From: Methanoculleus sp. UBA374
GTDB taxonomy: Archaea > Halobacteriota > Methanomicrobia > Methanomicrobiales > Methanoculleaceae
NCBI GenBank assembly: GCA_002508705.1
Contig: DAYL01000036.1
Span: 1-8,585 of the forward strand
DNA: 8,585 nucleotides
Reading direction: 5' to 3'
Within the stretch, counting starts at the first letter, position 1. Each line of letters starts with the position of its first letter. The notes below the pieces were generated by a model. The model was not told where the DNA came from and did not search any database. It worked only from the letters and a program-made list of their open reading frames with translations. This document shows positions 6,930-8,585 of the stretch, in pieces. A program made the translations under genes and the position numbers.

Positions 6930-7603
6930 TGCGGAGGTTCTTCGAGGACATCCCGGCTCCTGGACCCCGAACGGATGGCGTGGTTCATCCGCACGGCCAG
7001 AGCGACCCGCCGGTTCCCCCTCGCCCCCGACGCCTCCCACCATGACCCGTTGCAGCACCTGAACCTGCTTGATAACGGGCAGATGACAAACGCGGCGGTC
7101 CTCCTCTTCGGAAGACAGCCGCAACGGTTTCTGATCTCCTCCGAGATCAAGTGCGCCACTTCCGCGGCACCGAGGTCGCCAAACCGATCCCGTCCTACCT
7201 GGTCTACAAGGGCACGGTCTTCGATCTCGTGGACGCGGCGGTGGATTTCGTCCTCAGCAAGATCGCCCTCTCAGTGGGCACCCGGAAGGCCGGGCCGCAG
7301 GCGCCGGTGCGCTACGAGATCCCCAAAAGAAGGTGGTGGCAGAGGCGATCGTGAACGCCGTCGCCCACCGCGACTACACCAGTAACGGCAGCATCCAGGT
7401 GATGCTCTTTGCCGACCGGCTGGAGGTCTGGAACCCGGGCACGCTCCCGCCGTCTCTGACGCTCGAGAAACTCCGGCAGGCCCACGGCTCGGTGCCGGCG
7501 AAACCAGGGAAGAAACTAGGGAGAAGAACCTGACCCTGATGAGCGAATCGGCATCACGCCAAAAGGAATTGAATGGCAGATCCGGCGATGGAAACAGGCC
7601 TGC
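6929..7603 (+). pseudogene. Decayed Schlafen-AlbA_2/RecG-like ATP-binding protein gene
   Basis: Consecutive fragments of one protein can be read only by switching frame. They are RRFFEDIPAP (6932-6961), LDPERMAWFIRTARATRRFPL to LFGRQPQRFLISSEIKCA (about 6960-7155), RHFRGTEVAKPIPSYLVYKGTVFDLVDAAVDFVLSKI to APVRYEIPK (7154-7330), VVAEAIVNAVAHRDYTSNGSIQVMLFADRLEVWNPG to HGSVPAKP (7335-7506), REETREKNLTLM (7506-7541), and IGITPKGIEWQIRR (7547-7588). The fourth piece is the HATPase_c_4-like core with the NAVAHRDY motif; the last two resemble the C-terminal winged helix. The N-terminal AlbA_2 domain is essentially missing, and so is the usual stretch between HGSVPA-P and the winged helix. Intact relatives (COG2865) are predicted DNA-binding ATPase-like regulators, often in defence loci. 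Five breaks in under 700 bp make sequencing error alone unlikely. No functional product is expected. Confidence 0.78.
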
Positions 7604-8256
7604 ATCTCGGGGTGTACCCTCCCGAGGGCCGGATTCGGGTGGCGGCGCCGTTACGCGTGGACGACGAAGTGGTGCGGCTGGCGGTGATCACAAAACTGCC
7701 GTGGATCAAACGGCAGCAAACCCGATTCAGGGCCCAGGAACGCCAGAGCCCGCGAGAGTACACTTACCGCGAGACGCGCTACTACCTCGGCAAACGCTAT
7801 CTGCTGAACGTCGTCGAGGGTGCAGGCCCGTCCCGGGTTGAGGTGTGCAATAAGATAAGGATCGATCTGTATGTTCCGGCTGGAAGCGACGCTGTCAAAC
7901 GCGAACAGGTCATGCTCAAGTGGTATCGAAAGGAACTCAAGGCTCTGATTCCGCCTCTGATCAACGTGTGGCAGGAGACGCTCGGGGTAACGGTGGACGA
8001 CTGGGGGGTTAAAAAAATGAAGACCAGGTGGGCAGTTGCAACATTGAGGCCCGACGGATCTGGCTGAATCTGGAGCTTGCGAAGAAACCGGTTCAATGTC
8101 TCGAATACGTTGTCGTCCATGAGATGGTCCATCTGCTGGAGCGGAATCACACCGGCCGGTCAGAGGGACCTGATGGATCGGTTCATGCCACAGTGGCGAC
8201 ACTATCGCGATGTGCTCAATCAGGCGCCGTTAAGCCACGAGACCTGGAACTACTGA
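7597..8256 (+). pseudogene. Broken YgjP-type (COG1451/DUF45) zinc metalloprotease gene
   Basis: Read with two frame corrections, this is a YgjP/SprT-like metal-dependent hydrolase lacking its first 15-20 residues. Frame 1 runs GLHLGVYPPEGRIRVAAP to KKMKTRW (ends about 8030). Frame 2 gives GSCNIEARRIWLNLELAKKP and the zinc site VVHEMVHLLERNH (HExxH at about 8119-8133, with a third His). Frame 3 gives QRDLMDRFMPQWRHYRDVLNQAPLSHETWNY and a stop at 8254-8256. Each break is explained by loss of one base: a G from the TGGGGC expected around 8028-8032 (family RWGSCN), and a T near 8160 (family NxRF). Apart from these, the catalytic residues are intact, so the inactivation is recent or the indels are sequencing errors. 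The apparent ATG at 7573 lies in sequence that belongs to the preceding pseudogene. Relatives commonly sit beside type I restriction genes. Confidence 0.8.
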
Positions 8257-8406
8257 AACGATGCCGGTGTGAACACCTTCCTGTGAGTATATAGAGCATC
8301 CGCTGGAACAAGCGAAGTTATTGGGAAAACGGGTGAAGACGTTCTCGAACGTGGAGTATGCTTCAAAATTGTTGAACGCGCGAACAGTAAGCGAAAACAC
8401 CGCTCC

Positions 8407-8541
8407 ACGTCAACACGACGTACTCCGGGAGAAATGTATCGACGCTACGTCAATCCGGGTTGACGTATATTTCCGTGCGGGCTCTGAGTTACGTCCGGTT
8501 GACTTAGAGGTTACAACCTCCCATATGTCAACGTCCGTTGA
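8407..8541. repeat. Cluster of four short perfect palindromes, mostly sharing GTCAA/TTGAC
   Basis: ACGTC/GACGT with a 5-nt spacer lies at 8407-8421. TACGTCAA/TTGACGTA with a 6-nt spacer lies at 8446-8467. GAGGTT/AACCTC with a 2-nt spacer lies at 8507-8520. TCAACG/CGTTGA with a 2-nt spacer lies at 8528-8541. Three of the four contain GTCAA or its complement, and a further TTGAC half-site follows ACGTCCGG at 8491-8503. Spaced dyads sharing a half-site look like operator sites for a dimeric regulator. Centres are roughly 30-45 bp apart. Confidence 0.6.
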
Positions 8542-8568
8542 TTTGTAAGGCAACTTATATGGGGAGGT
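8516..8568. repeat. Long imperfect inverted repeat around a palindrome
   Basis: ACCTCCCATAT at 8516-8526 is the reverse complement of ATATGGGGAGGT at 8557-8568 except for one extra G. The 30-nt interior contains the TCAACG/CGTTGA palindrome, so a cruciform or two-tier hairpin is possible. The right arm also holds the TATA-like TTATAT and the start of a Shine-Dalgarno-like sequence. Confidence 0.55.
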
Positions 8569-8573
8569 GATCC
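8555..8573 (+). promoter_or_regulatory. TATA-like box abutting a perfect anti-16S sequence
   Basis: TTATAT at 8555-8560 is followed directly by GGAGGTGATCC at 8563-8573, the exact complement of the conserved 3' end of 16S rRNA (GGATCACCTCC). As a ribosome-binding site it would serve a gene beginning just past the window edge; no ATG occurs before 8585. If the TATA box were the one used, transcription would start near 8583 and exclude the Shine-Dalgarno, so the two cannot both act in the usual way. The earlier TATATA at 8288 or an unseen promoter would be needed. Confidence 0.4.
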
Positions 8574-8585
8574 CGAAACACCTCA

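Larger units (their letters stand above)
8257..8585. other. Gene-free, AT-richer right edge with regulatory-like sequence
   Basis: No convincing gene lies here. The open frame at 8321-8548 needs a TTG start, lacks a ribosome-binding site and has no family resemblance. The composition is visibly less GC-rich than the left of the window, in keeping with accessory DNA. TATATA at 8288-8293 is a possible TATA box with nothing obvious behind it. The second half (8407-8568) carries the palindromes listed separately, so this is probably the upstream control region of a gene starting beyond the window. Confidence 0.5.

Noticed and set aside
8407..8541. CRISPR array
   Set aside because: The repeated units are short, imperfect dyads with variable spacing, not 24-37-bp direct repeats separated by uniform spacers.
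8321..8548. 75-aa frame with a TTG start at the right edge
   Set aside because: It has no ribosome-binding site and no similarity to known families, and it runs through the palindrome cluster, which suggests regulatory DNA.
8563..8573. End of a 16S rRNA gene on the minus strand
   Set aside because: The minus strand reads GGATCACCTCC, but the flanking bases do not continue as the conserved 3' end of 16S rRNA, so it is only an 11-base match.

Overview
The window looks like chromosome of a GC-rich methanogenic archaeon. The protein flavour best fits Methanomicrobiales, close to Methanoculleus, but that genus is an inference from memory and not a search result. The archaeal character rests on TATA-type boxes placed about 27 nt upstream of start codons (some apparently giving leaderless transcripts), a T-tract terminator without a hairpin, and a four-subunit 2-oxoacid:ferredoxin oxidoreductase of archaeal type.

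Layout, left half. The window opens inside the 3' end of a CapK/PaaK-like adenylate-forming ligase (1-436). A 379-bp stretch without a credible gene follows. Then comes a tight four-gene operon, porB-porA-porG-porD (816-3565), whose genes overlap by 4-8 nt. It encodes a complete pyruvate- or 2-ketoisovalerate-type ferredoxin oxidoreductase: TPP/Fe-S beta subunit, alpha subunit, gamma subunit and 2x[4Fe-4S] delta subunit. On the minus strand a small protein with two similar zinc ribbons (3540-3929) runs into the end of porD with a 26-bp convergent overlap. Divergent from it is a compact Hsp20-family small heat-shock protein (4091-4393) with a clear promoter, Shine-Dalgarno and T-tract terminator.

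Layout, right half. A 289-bp intergenic stretch rich in short hairpins precedes a 721-aa YyaL/SPATA20-type thioredoxin-fold protein (4683-6848), apparently transcribed without a leader. Everything after it is decayed accessory DNA. A Schlafen-AlbA_2/RecG-like ATP-binding protein gene is readable only by changing frame several times and has lost its start and part of its 3' half. It runs directly into a 5'-truncated YgjP-type (COG1451/DUF45) zinc metalloprotease gene broken by two single-base losses. Families of these two kinds are common companions of type I restriction-modification genes, so the junction may mark where hsdR/hsdS was deleted. The last 330 bp carry no credible gene but hold a cluster of short palindromes sharing a GTCAA/TTGAC half-site and a longer inverted repeat that embeds a TATA-like box and a perfect anti-16S sequence.

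The oxidoreductase operon interconverts 2-oxoacids and acyl-CoA with reduced ferredoxin, a central step in methanogen carbon assimilation. The Hsp20 and YyaL-like genes are housekeeping or stress functions with their own promoters. No undescribed intact multi-gene system is visible. The most interesting material is the right-hand eroded defence-like island and the palindrome cluster.
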